Shown here one piece after another: positions 45,163 to 55,700 of a DNA stretch of 59,314 nucleotides. Each line of letters starts with the position of its first letter. Positions within the stretch are counted from its first letter, which is position 1. The notes under the pieces were generated by a model that had not been told where the DNA came from, made no database searches, and saw nothing but the letters and a program-made list of their open reading frames with translations. Both the position numbers and the translations under genes were made by a program. The DNA comes from Dimargaris cristalligena (taxonomy: Eukaryota; Kickxellomycota; Dimargaritomycetes; Dimargaritales; Dimargaritaceae), in NCBI GenBank assembly GCA_027576995.1, contig JANBQC010000102.1, forward strand, positions 1 through 59,314, given 5' to 3'.

Positions 45163-45403
45163 AGACAGAGTCAAGACTTATGATCGCTTTTAATTTATTT
45201 TTCAGAGGGAGAGGTCTAAGTCCCGGTCAGTATCGCATGATACCAAAAGAATAAGAGCCTTCAAAAATGGTAAGAAGTCCAATGCAGTTTAAAAAACAAT
45301 AAATAAACCAAAATGAGGTATTGAGACAGCGGGTAATCCACACGGGTGTTGGAAAATGATGAGGAAACGGATGAACGAAAAAAGAAAAGGAAGCGAGTAA
45401 TAA

Positions 45404-45420
45404 ATATATATATATATATA
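45404..45420. repeat. (TA)n microsatellite
   Basis: Eight to nine TA units about 280 bases downstream of the transporter gene's stop. Confidence 0.95.
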
Positions 45421-45694
45421 AAAAGACAGGAGGATAGCACCAAACTAGCGACAGCAAGTACTACAACTTAGTGATAAACAAATAAGAATGACACAGTCAA
45501 ATCCAAAGAAATAGAGCAATTTGCAGTTTCCTTAAACTAGAAAGTTGGAATCCGGGCAACGGCGAAAGCTATGCTAACCCGCGGAACACACATACATCTA
45601 TATAAAAATAGTAACGTAAACAATGATACGAGGGACGTAAAAGTAATAAATAAAAAGGCAATAAAATAATGGTATTCTACTAATACAACGGGCA

Positions 45695-46879
45695 TTATGT
45701 AGACTTGAATTTATAGGCCATCGTGGGCAGAATAGGTTCATCCGAGCGATTCACCACACATTCCTTCTTGTTCACGTCCAACTTGGCCCGATCGTAGAGG
45801 TAGAGGCCAAAGAATGTAAGTAGAATGCCGGAACATTGAATTATACCCACGGGTTGCTGGAACCAAATAATGGCCATGACAATGACAAAGACCCGCTTAA
45901 GCAGACTACTAATGGAAAAGGAGACCGCGCTGGTCATGGAAAGTACCGTGACGGATAGGACGCATTGGGCGAAATGGGTAAAACCGTTGACCACCATAAA
46001 ACCAAAGGCGCGGAGCAGGCGGGGGGTATGGGAGGTGGGAGTGGTACGGTCGGACGAATGGAAGAGACCCGAAGTTATCATATCGGCGCCTTCGGAGTAG
46101 TACCAAATGGGGAACATGAGAGCGAAGGCCATCCACGAACAATAGAACAGATAATTGGTCTTGTCCAGACTTTTCTTAATGTGGGCCGGCACACTATCAT
46201 TAAAAACGTACTTTTTGGAAAAGATATTCTGGGCCACACACACCAGGGCCGAGAGGAGAGCGTAGAGTAAGCCGAGCATGTTAGCGCTCAGTTCAAAGGA
46301 GCAAGCCAGCATAACTCCGGCGGTCAGGGGAACCAGGGCCGTGTACACCCGACTCGAGTATTCGACGCCAAAAAGCAATCGGTAAGCCCCTACTGTAAAG
46401 AGCGGGGAGAGCGCCTTGATAGTATGGACGACGCTAACGGGCACATGGGCGATGGCAATGGACGAGAATAAATGGGCGAAGATGGTGAATACGCACACGG
46501 GCAGAATCAGGGACAGGAGCGCCCGGTTGAGGGGTTGGATGCGGGTCCGTCCCCCGGACACCAATGTATAAATGTAGCAGAAGACACCGACGAACGCGAA
46601 CTGGAAGTAAGTCAGCGTGACGGGATACCGGAAGTCGATTAGGATCTGTTTACCGGAATTGTTGGTCAGTGACGACGACATGTACCAGGCCACGCAGGTG
46701 AGTACGAACAGCAGATTGTCCTGAAATTTATGTTGAAAGAAGCGGAGAGCGGCGGCAGCCCGACGGGTTAGAGCGGCCCGACTCCCGCCGTTCTGGAAGT
46801 AGGTATCCCAGCGACCGGGCTGGACCTTGAATTCAGGGAGAGTTGAGGGTGGCTTGCGGTATTGACGAGGATGAGCCAT
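45695..46879 (-). CDS. Triose-phosphate transporter family, Sly41-like
   Basis: 394-aa integral membrane protein of the drug/metabolite transporter superfamily, TPT branch. The sequence shows about ten hydrophobic segments, beginning with FVLTCVAWYMSSSLTNNSGK near residue 60. The stretch VVHTIKALSPLFTVGAYRLL followed by YTALVPLTAGVMLACSFELS is the family signature with its conserved Lys, and GLLYALLSALVCVAQNIFSK is the paired second-half motif; SAVSFSISSLLKRVFVIVMA is the late signature. This arrangement fits yeast Sly41, an ER/Golgi member found as a suppressor of loss of Ypt1, better than GDP-mannose transporters. A hydrophilic loop (about 285-300) is lengthened. Single exon, ATG at 46879, TAA end. 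The transported substrate cannot be read from sequence. Confidence 0.9.
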   Translation of the reverse strand: MAHPRQYRKPPSTLPEFKVQPGRWDTYFQNGGSRAALTRRAAAALRFFQHKFQDNLLFVLTCVAWYMSSSLTNNSGKQILIDFRYPVTLTYFQFAFVGVFCYIYTLVSGGRTRIQPLNRALLSLILPVCVFTIFAHLFSSIAIAHVPVSVVHTIKALSPLFTVGAYRLLFGVEYSSRVYTALVPLTAGVMLACSFELSANMLGLLYALLSALVCVAQNIFSKKYVFNDSVPAHIKKSLDKTNYLFYCSWMAFALMFPIWYYSEGADMITSGLFHSSDRTTPTSHTPRLLRAFGFMVVNGFTHFAQCVLSVTVLSMTSAVSFSISSLLKRVFVIVMAIIWFQQPVGIIQCSGILLTFFGLYLYDRAKLDVNKKECVVNRSDEPILPTMAYKFKST

Positions 46880-47696
46880 AGTAAGACGAATAGAGAGTGA
46901 GAGAGAGAGTGAGAGACGGACTATACACGGGAAATGAAAACTTAATGGCGAAGAGGAGGGGGGAACCAGAGATTTATAAATAAATAAAAATTATATGAAG
47001 TCGCTGTATATGAAGGGATATGTGTAAAAACGAAGCAGTAGAATAGGAGAGAGATGAGTAGGTTCAGGGGAGATAGATATTGTAGATAACGGTGAAGTTG
47101 TTGGTACAAATAAGAGGGGCTGGTATGAAGCAGGAGAGACAACGACCACTACTACACATGAGGGTTATAAACCAGAAAATGAGGGGATCGGACAGGGGAC
47201 TTTGAGAGTAACGGTAGCGTCGAGGGGATAGATAAAGCGCAATGTGGTGGAGTATGGCTGGGTAGGCATTTATAAAGAAACGATAGAACGCATGTCAACC
47301 GAAAAGCACGCTGGGGATATTAAAGAGAGAGAGAGAGAGGAGAGAGAGAGCGCGCGCATATGTGTATATGTGGATAATAGGCTACGCCTAATACAAAGAG
47401 AAACCCCCAACAATCAAGAAAAATCAATTTATAGAAACAGGACTACGGGAAAGAAAGAGAAAGGAAGCAGAGATTTGCCCAAGACAAAAGGCAGGTGAGA
47501 CAGAGCCACAAGGCCCTATACATATATCTGGAGAGAAGTGCATACAGAGAGAGCAGTGCATATAGAGAGAGTATGCGTAGCTGCATACAACGAATACATA
47601 AAGCTAGTAGGGTACGACATGTATAAATAACAGGGCTATAACAAAATAGTAGCCTTGGTGTGAGCAGTGCACAGGTTGCTACTACCATCTTACCTT

Positions 47697-47727
<31 letters not shown>
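46880..47727. other. Intergenic, upstream of the transporter gene
   Basis: AT-rich with GA-type microsatellites near 46890-46915 and 47323-47350. It ends in a CA/TA microsatellite (about 47697-47730) into which the mariner element inserted. No coding region supported. Confidence 0.6.
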
Positions 47728-47728
<1 letters not shown>

Positions 47729-47730
<2 letters not shown>

Positions 47731-47749
47731 GGTCTGACCCAAAAGTTTT
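47729..47749 (+). repeat. Left terminal inverted repeat of mariner element
   Basis: 21 nt, matching the inverse of 49010-49030 with one mismatch. Confidence 0.93.
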
Positions 47750-47800
47750 ACTACTAGTACTCTAAAATGAAAATGGTTTAAGATATTATTTTTTTTCTAT

Positions 47801-48846
47801 TTATTTAAAATAAAACCTTTTTTCATTAAAACACTGCTGGAATTGCCTAAATAATAAGTGGAAGCAGCTTAGAAACCCATCCTTTGAGATACCCTTTAGG
47901 ATATTGGTCACAGTGTCTTGGATATCCTATATGGAGCTGTAATATTCCCCTTTCATAGCTAGCTTAAGTTTTGGGAATAGCCAGAAGTCAGCTGGGGCTA
48001 GATCAGGTAAATACAGTGGGTGGTCAAGTACTACCACACCTCTTTTAGCCAAATATGCCCAGATAATTTTGAACTTATGTATAGGTGCATTATCATGGAG
48101 GAGACTCCAGGATCCTTGCTTCCTGTACTCTGACCTTACATGGTTGATCCTTGTTAAAAGGCATATTAAGACTCCCAGGTAGTAATGACCAGTGACTGTT
48201 TGGCCTTGGGGAGTAAATTCCTGGTGGCTAATCCCTTTGGAGTTAAAGAAAACAGTGAGCAAAGTCTTAATTTGGCTCAGCTGAAGGTGTGATTTCTTCA
48301 GTCTTGGGTTTTCAGCACCTACCTACTCAGAGTTATTACATTTTGTTGATGGCTCATATTGGAAGCACCAAGTCTTGTTGCTAGTAACAATACTTCCAGC
48401 AAAGTTTTGGTCATTTTGGCACATTTTCTGTATGTCCAAGCTATAGTTCACTCTGGATGCCATTTGGTCATTAGCTAGCTGGTGGGGGACAAACTGGGCA
48501 CAGATCTTTTTCATATGTAAATCCTCAATAAGAATCCTGTTGATAGTAGACCTAGGTATTCTAATCATATCCTCAAGCAATTGGGTAGTTATCTGCCAGT
48601 CAGTTTTCAGGATATTGGTGACTATTTGGATGTGTTACTACACCCTTCCTTTGGGTATCCTAAATGGGAGTTATCCTTAATCTCTTCCCAACCTTCTTAA
48701 AAGCTCACAAACTAATGAAAAATAGTCCTAAGAGTCACAGTACCATCCCTATGGATATTTTGGATTATCTCCAGGGTCACATTGGTACTTTTTCCAAGCT
48801 TATAATAGAGTCTAATATTTGATTGAATTTCAAATTTTGAATACAT
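47801..48846 (-). pseudogene. Mariner transposase, broken by stops and a frameshift
   Basis: Recognisable transposase of the mariner (D,D34D) group reading from an ATG at 48846 to a TAA at 47801-47803; 1046 bases, not a multiple of three. The N-terminal helix-turn-helix part is followed by RSTINRILIEDLHMKKICA, then a TSNKTWCFQY segment where intact relatives have a catalytic Asp (here Asn), then LLHDNAPIH and LPDLAPADFW, whose two Asp are separated by exactly 34 residues. In-frame stops occur near the start, at 48323-48325 (TAG where Trp is usual) and at 47927-47929 (TAG), and the frame shifts once around 48600. The changes are mostly of the G:C to A:T type. No active enzyme can be made. Confidence 0.92.
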
Positions 48847-49009
48847 GATGAGGTAGGAAAAATTAACTTAGGAAAAATAATGTAGTAAAAAAACTAAAAA
48901 TATTAGAGCTTTAAAATTTTACCACATGATAGAGTTTTTATTTACCTATTTAAAACTGTCTCACATTAAAAGATGGTATATGTGAAACTGATTTTATAGC
49001 CCCAGTGAC

Positions 49010-49030
49010 AAAACTTTTGGGCCAGACCAT
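49010..49030 (-). repeat. Right terminal inverted repeat of mariner element
   Basis: 21 nt, inverse of 47729-47749 with one mismatch; followed by a G and the flanking TA at 49032-49033. Confidence 0.93.
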
Positions 49031-49081
49031 GTACAATCACTCATCATTTACTAACAGTACACAGGCAAATGTATTTATGAT

Positions 49082-50405
49082 ACTGTTGGCCCTTCTAATT
49101 TAACTTAATCTAGACATAATGACTGTCCATCTTACTAGGCTTTATAGTGCTATATTAACCTTCCCATAGTTACCCCCGGTACTATGGGATCCTCCTATAA
49201 CATATAACCATTCCCCTTCCAGACTCCACCTCTTTGTATTAATTACTTGAGAGCTGATCCAAAGACTCTCCCAGTTACCATCAAAGTCTTTTAGGTCCTA
49301 ACAGTTGTCTAGTTGGCCTATTCTACTATACCTTAGTCTTAGTAATATCTTCCTTTGGGGACCTCCCTCTGGAGTCATCCCCTGTATATATATAACCAGG
49401 CCCCATTGGGACCAGTTAGATTACTCAGCTTACTCTTACCCCCTTAGTTTATCCCAATAAACTCAATATACACTCACCCCCCTTATATTGACTAGTAAGT
49501 GTGCCCCCTGCACATCCCTGGCCTGAACCTGCACTTATAGCCTTTATTAGTTAGTACTGTTCCCCCACCTAATGCTAGGACCTGCTTGGCTAAGTCTAAG
49601 CCCTGTCTACCATTAGAAGCCTATCTTTGGTACTCTTGGCAGACTAAGAGTAGTGAACCTGGGTGACAGTTACCATTACCAGATTAGGCCTGATCCTATA
49701 GATGGAGTCCTGGAATATTGACCAGACCTTTGTCAGCCAAGATTGGGCAAAATTGGATCTACTTGAAAGTGGTATGTGGAATAATAACAGATAGGCAGTG
49801 AAGGAGATATATGGGCAATTGTTAACCTCAGCAATATTTTCCCCATTACCTTTCCATGACCTCCTCCTTATTATTAGCAGGCTAAGACATTCTCTAACAG
49901 ATGCTTGTCTATACTTGGACTTGTATCACTCACATTACCAACCACCAACATGGTACTTCTGCCCCTCAAAGAATTGGCATCTAGGCTTCGCATGTACCAT
50001 AAATGAAGGCCACCTGAGTGGATGGATACTAGTGGCCTCTTATAGGGCTTGGATAAGGCTGGCTTGAAGCAAGCAAATATGTTGAATTAATAAACACTGC
50101 ATGTTGCTAATAGATCTAAGTAGCTGACTCCTATAAAGTCACAATGGACCCAAAATGGGTTACAAATGTCAATGTGAGCAACAAAGCTACTGTACATTTG
50201 TGACATAATGGACTTCCCATGGTTGGATCTATTACATTTAAATTCAGGCCACCTATGAACACATCATTATTATCTATTCTGGCATGGTTTCAAGTACACT
50301 CTGGCTAACAGAGAGCACTAGTAAAAATAGACCATGCCAATGCCAGTGCCAAGTGTAAGTTGCAATGGGGCATCAGTGTGGGACAATGTACCACCAGCTC
50401 TTATA
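49082..50405. mobile_element. CpG-depleted repeat relic, probably LTR-element derived
   Basis: Directly right of the mariner. A TGTTGG start at about 49084, a TATA-like TGTATATATATAACC at about 49383 and an AATAAA at 49456 suggest the layout of a long terminal repeat (TG start, promoter, polyA signal). About 120 bases from 49084 match the window's last kilobase (about 59050-59175). The rest has short frames with no recognisable gag or pol, so the class is inferred. The segment holds only two CpG dinucleotides (about 49177 and 49989); CpG frequency returns to normal at about 50412, which I take as the relic's right edge. Confidence 0.55.
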
Positions 50406-51522
50406 GACTCCCCCGAGTCTGGGTAATGGTTCTTCCCGTAAAATAAGGTCGCGAAAAGCCAAAGGGAGAAGGAGAGGGAAGTGCAAGTGCAAGTGCAAGT
50501 GGGATTTCCCTCAGTGCAAAACAGGAACGATTATTTTGTGTCTGACCATCCCAACCAGCAGAGTGTGGCGACTTCATCAATTGACATAAATCCACTCTCT
50601 CTCTCTCTCTCTCTCAGCCGAGATTGATCAGCATTACCTCACTCATAATCGCGGGGTAATCCTTGGGATAAAGCCGTAGTCACCTGTGCAATGGATTCTG
50701 GCCAGCAATATGGGGGGAGGATGCTCAAAAAGCAGGTATATTCACACACCCACACACATGTGTGCGTCGGTGTAAACTCCGTGAAGTGGAAATGAACTTC
50801 ATTTTAATCCAACACTTGGGGATGTGTACCCGTGAGTCACAAAAGTAGGGAGTAGTGGTCACTAAAGGAGGCGTATTCATAATTATGACTTTAAACAAAA
50901 GGGACCAAATCAGCATTAGCTGCCGCACCCACAAACCAGGGGGATATATTAGTCAAAATGAGAAGGACAGGGACTTCGGAAGGGCTACACATGTTACCGA
51001 GGCCAAGGAGAGTCCACTTTCCCTCATTTAATTCCTTACGGACAATTGAGGCACATCTCAAAGGGTTATTGCTTAAAGGGGATATATATAATGTAAAACG
51101 GGCTATTTAATATTTAAACATCCCCAAGACGAGAGAGCATTGAACAACCAATTCTGCGTCACAAGGCACTTAAACGGAAGTACTACAGCTACTAATAATT
51201 TGTAACAATCATCATCGGAATCTACTTAAGGATCAGGATGGTGACGGAGCTAAAGAGAATCATCAATTACAGGGTTTCGAGAAATGTAAAGCCACTGGAA
51301 ATACCCGAGGTGGGGGGGGGCGGAGAAGCCAGTAGAGAAATAGATGTAATATTATAATAATAATAATAATATAAAATGAATATGGCAGGTTGGGGGGTGG
51401 ATTCGAAGAAAATTAGAGTCGATCCAAAATAAAATGAACGAAGCGGACAACGGATGGAAGTAAAGGAGGGAGGAACGAACGAGAGGTGTGCTTGTGGGTG
51501 GGTGTGAGTTAATGAGTATAAT
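50406..51522. other. Intergenic, downstream of the SMS-like gene
   Basis: Normal CpG content. It contains a GTGCAA triplicate near 50480, a (TC)n run at about 50597-50617 and a TAA-type run near 51350-51370. No gene supported. Confidence 0.6.
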
Positions 51523-52794
51523 TTACATGGGAGAGTGGGCGAGGGGACAGTATTCCACCGAATGGCGGTCCCCGCTCATGGTCAAGCGGTGGTTGGGCAA
51601 CCGCAAGTCCAGGCCGTCCATCCAGCCAATTAGCCGGGGAATGCCGTTATTAAGCACCCGCGGAGTAAACATGGCCCGCTGCCATTCGTGAACACTGAGT
51701 TCGGGGGAGTAGCTGTAGCCCATTTTCTCATCGAACCCGCCGTTGCTGGAGGCACTGTCACCGGTAAGGGGGGGTGAGGGGACGGCGTGTAGCTGCTGAT
51801 GGTGATGATGACCCCCTCCACTGCTGCCCCTTCCCCCCAGGGGGGCCTCGTACTTGTCACTCACGATGACGGCCGATAGAGGTTCGGGAAGTCGGGTGTC
51901 GGCAGGGGTGGCCATGGAAGTCACTACCGTGACGGTGGCGTTCGCAGTTGCGGTGGTGCTGGTAGAGGTGGGAGACGACAGGGAGTCGGTGTCATCGCCC
52001 GGGCACCGTTTCCATACACTCGAGCGGGGGCGGCCCGGGAACGAGTGGCTGTAGGGCAATAGCCCGTGGTGGTATAGGGAGGCCCTCTCGAGACCGTAGA
52101 AATAGAGGCTGAACACGGCGTAGGTGAAGAAAATGGCAATCAGCACATCAATGGTGTAGTGAAGATGGCTGAGCAGAATCATGAGAATGCCCAAAGTGGT
52201 GTGGAGGGCGGAAAAGACGATAATAGCGGTGTGGCGGGAGTGGATGCGCCACATGAGGAAACTGCTGGACAAAATGACGGTGTGTCCCGAGTAGATATTA
52301 TCAGAGCAAGTGCGCGACACGGTGGCCACCAGCTCCAGCCCCAGCTTGAGCATTTCCATGGTGGAGTGGGCGGTGGGTGGAATACACTCCAGGGGGCTGG
52401 GGGCGGTGGTCACGATGAGGGTGAAGCCCCGGAAGAAGTAGAGAATGCCCAACAGCCACATGAGTCGGCGCATGAAAATGACCCGGTCCCGCCAGTGCTG
52501 GATAAGCACCATATTGCCGACGATGACGAACAGCAGCGACGATAACACCAGATTGTCGGCAATATGGAAATTGGGATAGTGGGGAAAGTAGTCAAATGAC
52601 AGGTCCTCCAGCTTGGGGGCCTCGCGACGCCAGCGACGGTCGGAGAATATCTGCATAAACACCATGAAATAGGCCACGGCAAACAGGAAGAAGCCGGCGG
52701 CACCCAGGCGGAACAGTTCCGCGCGGCTCACCTGGCGGGGGGCCTTTTCTAGGTGTCGGGCGAGACAGGTGAGGTGAGGGGCCAAGAGAGACAT
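51523..52794 (-). CDS. Sphingomyelin synthase-like PAP2 phosphotransferase
   Basis: 423-aa multi-pass membrane enzyme of the sphingomyelin synthase/SMSr family (PAP2_C domain), which transfers a phospho-head group from a phospholipid to ceramide in Golgi, ER or plasma membrane. Conserved blocks are in family order: RRLMWLLGILYFFRGFTLIV with the following PSPLE (first two signature motifs), CSDNIYSGHTVIL near residue 160-172 (catalytic His), and SHLHYTIDVLIAIFFTY near 210-226 (catalytic His and Asp). The N-terminus has a hydrophobic helix at about 28-48. The last ~150 residues are low-complexity Ser/Thr/Gly/His. Single exon, ATG at 52794 in ccaccATG context, TAA end. Most Dikarya use the unrelated-in-detail Aur1 to make inositol phosphorylceramide, so this gene is a lineage marker. 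The head group (choline, ethanolamine or inositol) cannot be decided from sequence. Confidence 0.9.
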   Translation of the reverse strand: MSLLAPHLTCLARHLEKAPRQVSRAELFRLGAAGFFLFAVAYFMVFMQIFSDRRWRREAPKLEDLSFDYFPHYPNFHIADNLVLSSLLFVIVGNMVLIQHWRDRVIFMRRLMWLLGILYFFRGFTLIVTTAPSPLECIPPTAHSTMEMLKLGLELVATVSRTCSDNIYSGHTVILSSSFLMWRIHSRHTAIIVFSALHTTLGILMILLSHLHYTIDVLIAIFFTYAVFSLYFYGLERASLYHHGLLPYSHSFPGRPRSSVWKRCPGDDTDSLSSPTSTSTTATANATVTVVTSMATPADTRLPEPLSAVIVSDKYEAPLGGRGSSGGGHHHHQQLHAVPSPPLTGDSASSNGGFDEKMGYSYSPELSVHEWQRAMFTPRVLNNGIPRLIGWMDGLDLRLPNHRLTMSGDRHSVEYCPLAHSPM

Positions 52795-55700
52795 GGTGGA
52801 GGCAGGCCGCGGGTATAGAGGGGGGACCAGAAGGGGATCTGGTTCGCGGGAGGGAAGGGAGAGGCAAGGTAAGGCAAGACAGGTCAGCGGGTTCGGCGTT
52901 GTATTGGAGGGGGTGCCTAATAAATTAACGACGTGATAGGGCAGCGGGTTATCAGCTAGTGATAGTGATATGTATATATTTAAAATAGCGCAAGCGTGCG
53001 AATGGGCGTGGACTACTATGGGCCAATACGTGTGGGAGAGGGCGACTATCAGGAACGGGAAAAAGGGCGAGGTAACTCCGTACTATTCACAAATCCAGGT
53101 ACCAAATAGGAGGTGTGTGAGAGGAAAAAAGAGGGGGGTAGTACCAGATGTATATAAAGGCAATGAATAGGCTTAGAAAAAGAGTCAGGACTATAAAAAG
53201 AGGTGGCACAGGAAGGCTGGCAAAATAGAGCAATGCCAAGCACCGCTGTGGCTTGGCAACGACGGTGAAAGAGCCGTTTCAAGTTCCGCGGTTTAAGGGC
53301 CGAGTGGACTAAGTCGGGCGAAACCTCAACCGAAACCGCCGGAGGGCAGTGGAGCAAGGTGGAAGGGCGGGTACGCTAAGCCTAACGAAGCGTACTCAGC
53401 AGCCGTCGGCAAGAAGAAAAAAAGAGTCTAGCAAAGCGAGATAATAGGAAAGGAAACTAAAGTAAAGTAAAGAGAAGGAAGAGAGAACAGGGGAGCGCGC
53501 AACACAAGGCAGAGGTAAAAGGCAGGGGAGGCTGGAAGCAGGGGAAGCTGGATAGATACAATTATGTATAGCTTGCGCTGGCCGCTCGACTTGACTAGAC
53601 CCGTACGGCGACAGAAACCGCCGAGCTGTAGAACGGGGCGGCGGAACGGGTGGTTTACGTGACAGGATGCAATAGCAATAAGGAAATACAGCTCGGGACA
53701 CAATGCCGTCAAACGAGGCAGTTGGTTAATACGGGTATAGGACAGACGAAGTATCGGCTGGACCAGTATGCAAATAAATCGAGAGATATATATATAAATC
53801 TATATAAAAAGTACGGACGCAAAAGGCAGCTTCATTGGAGAAACCCGCTGCAGCGCAAACAAGGCGGCTTTAATACTGCCAAATGTCATGGAACGATGAT
53901 GAGGGAATTTTCCTGTATGATATAATATAAAAGCCATTGGGATGGACAGTGAATGGGCCGCGGAGATGGGAACTACACTGGAGCGGGCCTTAGAGAGTGA
54001 CGATCTTTGCCAAAATGGATACCCATTTATCGCTCCCGCCCACCACTGCGTTCCATTTAGAGCGGCAATCTCTGCTCCCGTATCTTTGACGACGACCATG
54101 GCTATATTTGGCAGACTACACCATACACCACTCATAAGGTCAAGCTTCCATGGGTAATTGGGATTCATACTGCCTTCGCTATAACTTCCGATCGTTGCGG
54201 AGACGCTGGTCGAACACCACCCTCCCCGCCCGACGAACCGAACGGGGGGGCTGTGGTCAACGAGCGGGGTATTCTACTATTGCCATCTCACGCCGCTAGG
54301 TAGCATGTCCCCTCCAACACAGGCCACAGTGTACAGAGTTGACGTGGGCTATAAGCCATTCAGCACTGCATCCCCTTCACTCACAGCACCCTGTCCCCCC
54401 TTCCCTTCCCTTCCCTTCTCTTCGCATCCTGGGTGGGCTGACTGGCTGACTGAAAGGTGGGCAATGAGCATGCGATATCCCCTTCTCCTCCTTCATTCCC
54501 GCACGGATACCACGTTCGATGCCGTTCCTACACCCCGTCAGGTCGAACCGGAAATCTCCGCCTCGTCAAAGGCCGGCGTTGACGTCGCACACTAATATAT
54601 GTAAATATATACCAGCCTATGGGCAACTCCGCCCATACTCCGATTCCCTATTTAGTACCAAAAGAGCGGATCATCCCCCGATCCAATCAGGCCAGGCCGT
54701 CTTTATCATCCCACTTCGCCGTTTAACCAGAGGCTAAAGTGGCATCACGCCCCTTTCTCCCCTACCATCTCTTTCGCCCACCCCAACATGGCCCGCTTAC
54801 CAATAACCACCCCATATATTGCTAAGGGGGGAGGGCAATTATTTCTTCAAGTCGCGCCCCTCCGCTGTCCCGCTGCCAAGGTAATGCTGGCTTACCTGCC
54901 CAAACCCTTACCGCCTCCTCAGCCCTTGGTTTCACTCTCTGGGTAAATCAGTCCCAAATAGACAGTAGGATCTACTCAATGGTTGGGTTCCATCCTCTCC
55001 TTCTCTCCTCTCCCCTGCCTGCTCCGTTTAGTGTCCCTATTCTCCCCTGAACTGTCCGTCTTGTTTTTTCTTTTGGCCAGCGAGGGGGAAGGACGCTACT
55101 GCCCAGCCTGCTTAATGAAAGCCAGCGGATCAGGAGAGAGCACAAGAAAGAGGGAGAAAGAGAGAGAAACAGAGAGGACGCTCGACCGGCGTAAGTGGGC
55201 GGAGGGGCGCTCTACACTAAATGGCACCACCCACTTCAGTCGCAATTTTAAAGCTAGCCCGCAGGTCGTTGGTGCCCCTCCAGCCCACACACCACTGCCG
55301 TCCTTGCCATTATTTGCAGAGTCCGATGCCGAGGCTAACCCAACCATGCAGGTTTTCTCCAGCCTATCGGCCTCCCGAAGAATTAGCCAAAGCCAACCCA
55401 ATTTCCTATCAGTAGGGTCGCATGCTTCTATATTAATCTACCGCACTCACGTAGATGTAGGCCGACTGCCCATGTGATGTGGAAGCCATATAAGCCGGCA
55501 TTTTGGTTTAGAGGGAGTTAGCTGCGCGACATGCTGTGGAGAGGATGCTTAGATAGAGGCCCAATGACTTGAAACACCAGTTAGAGATGGGGTATGGAAA
55601 GCCTTGGACTCCCCGATTTGTCCCTACTGTTTTGCCCTTCATTAAACAACATCCGTACCCTTCACCGCAGCCCGGTCGTTTCGAGCACACTCCCCCACCC

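Larger units (their letters stand above)
42276..45694. other. 3.4-kb intergenic region, no supported gene
   Basis: AT-rich with many stops in all frames. It contains a 7-bp-stem hairpin at 45140-45162 and a TA tract at 45404-45420. Short plus-strand frames at 43758-43994 and 44107-44349 show no domain, signal peptide or coding bias. Confidence 0.5.
47728..49031 (-). mobile_element. Mariner-family DNA transposon, inactive, with intact TIRs
   Basis: A 1304-bp element. The terminal inverted repeats are 21 nt with one mismatch: 47729-47749 begins ATGGTCTGACCC, and 49010-49030 is its inverse (GGGCCAGACCAT at the end). TA dinucleotides flank both ends, the target-site duplication expected for Tc1/mariner; the left end sits in a TA microsatellite. 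The interior carries a broken transposase on the minus strand. There is not a single CpG between about 47745 and 49031. Both terminal repeats are preserved, so the copy could in principle be moved by a transposase supplied elsewhere. Confidence 0.93.

Noticed and set aside
53800..54168. 122-codon minus-strand frame
   Set aside because: Overlaps another open frame on the opposite strand; neither has a domain or codon bias.
54983..55477. 164-codon plus-strand frame
   Set aside because: Mixed low-complexity (Arg/Glu repeat from a GA tract) without recognisable homology.
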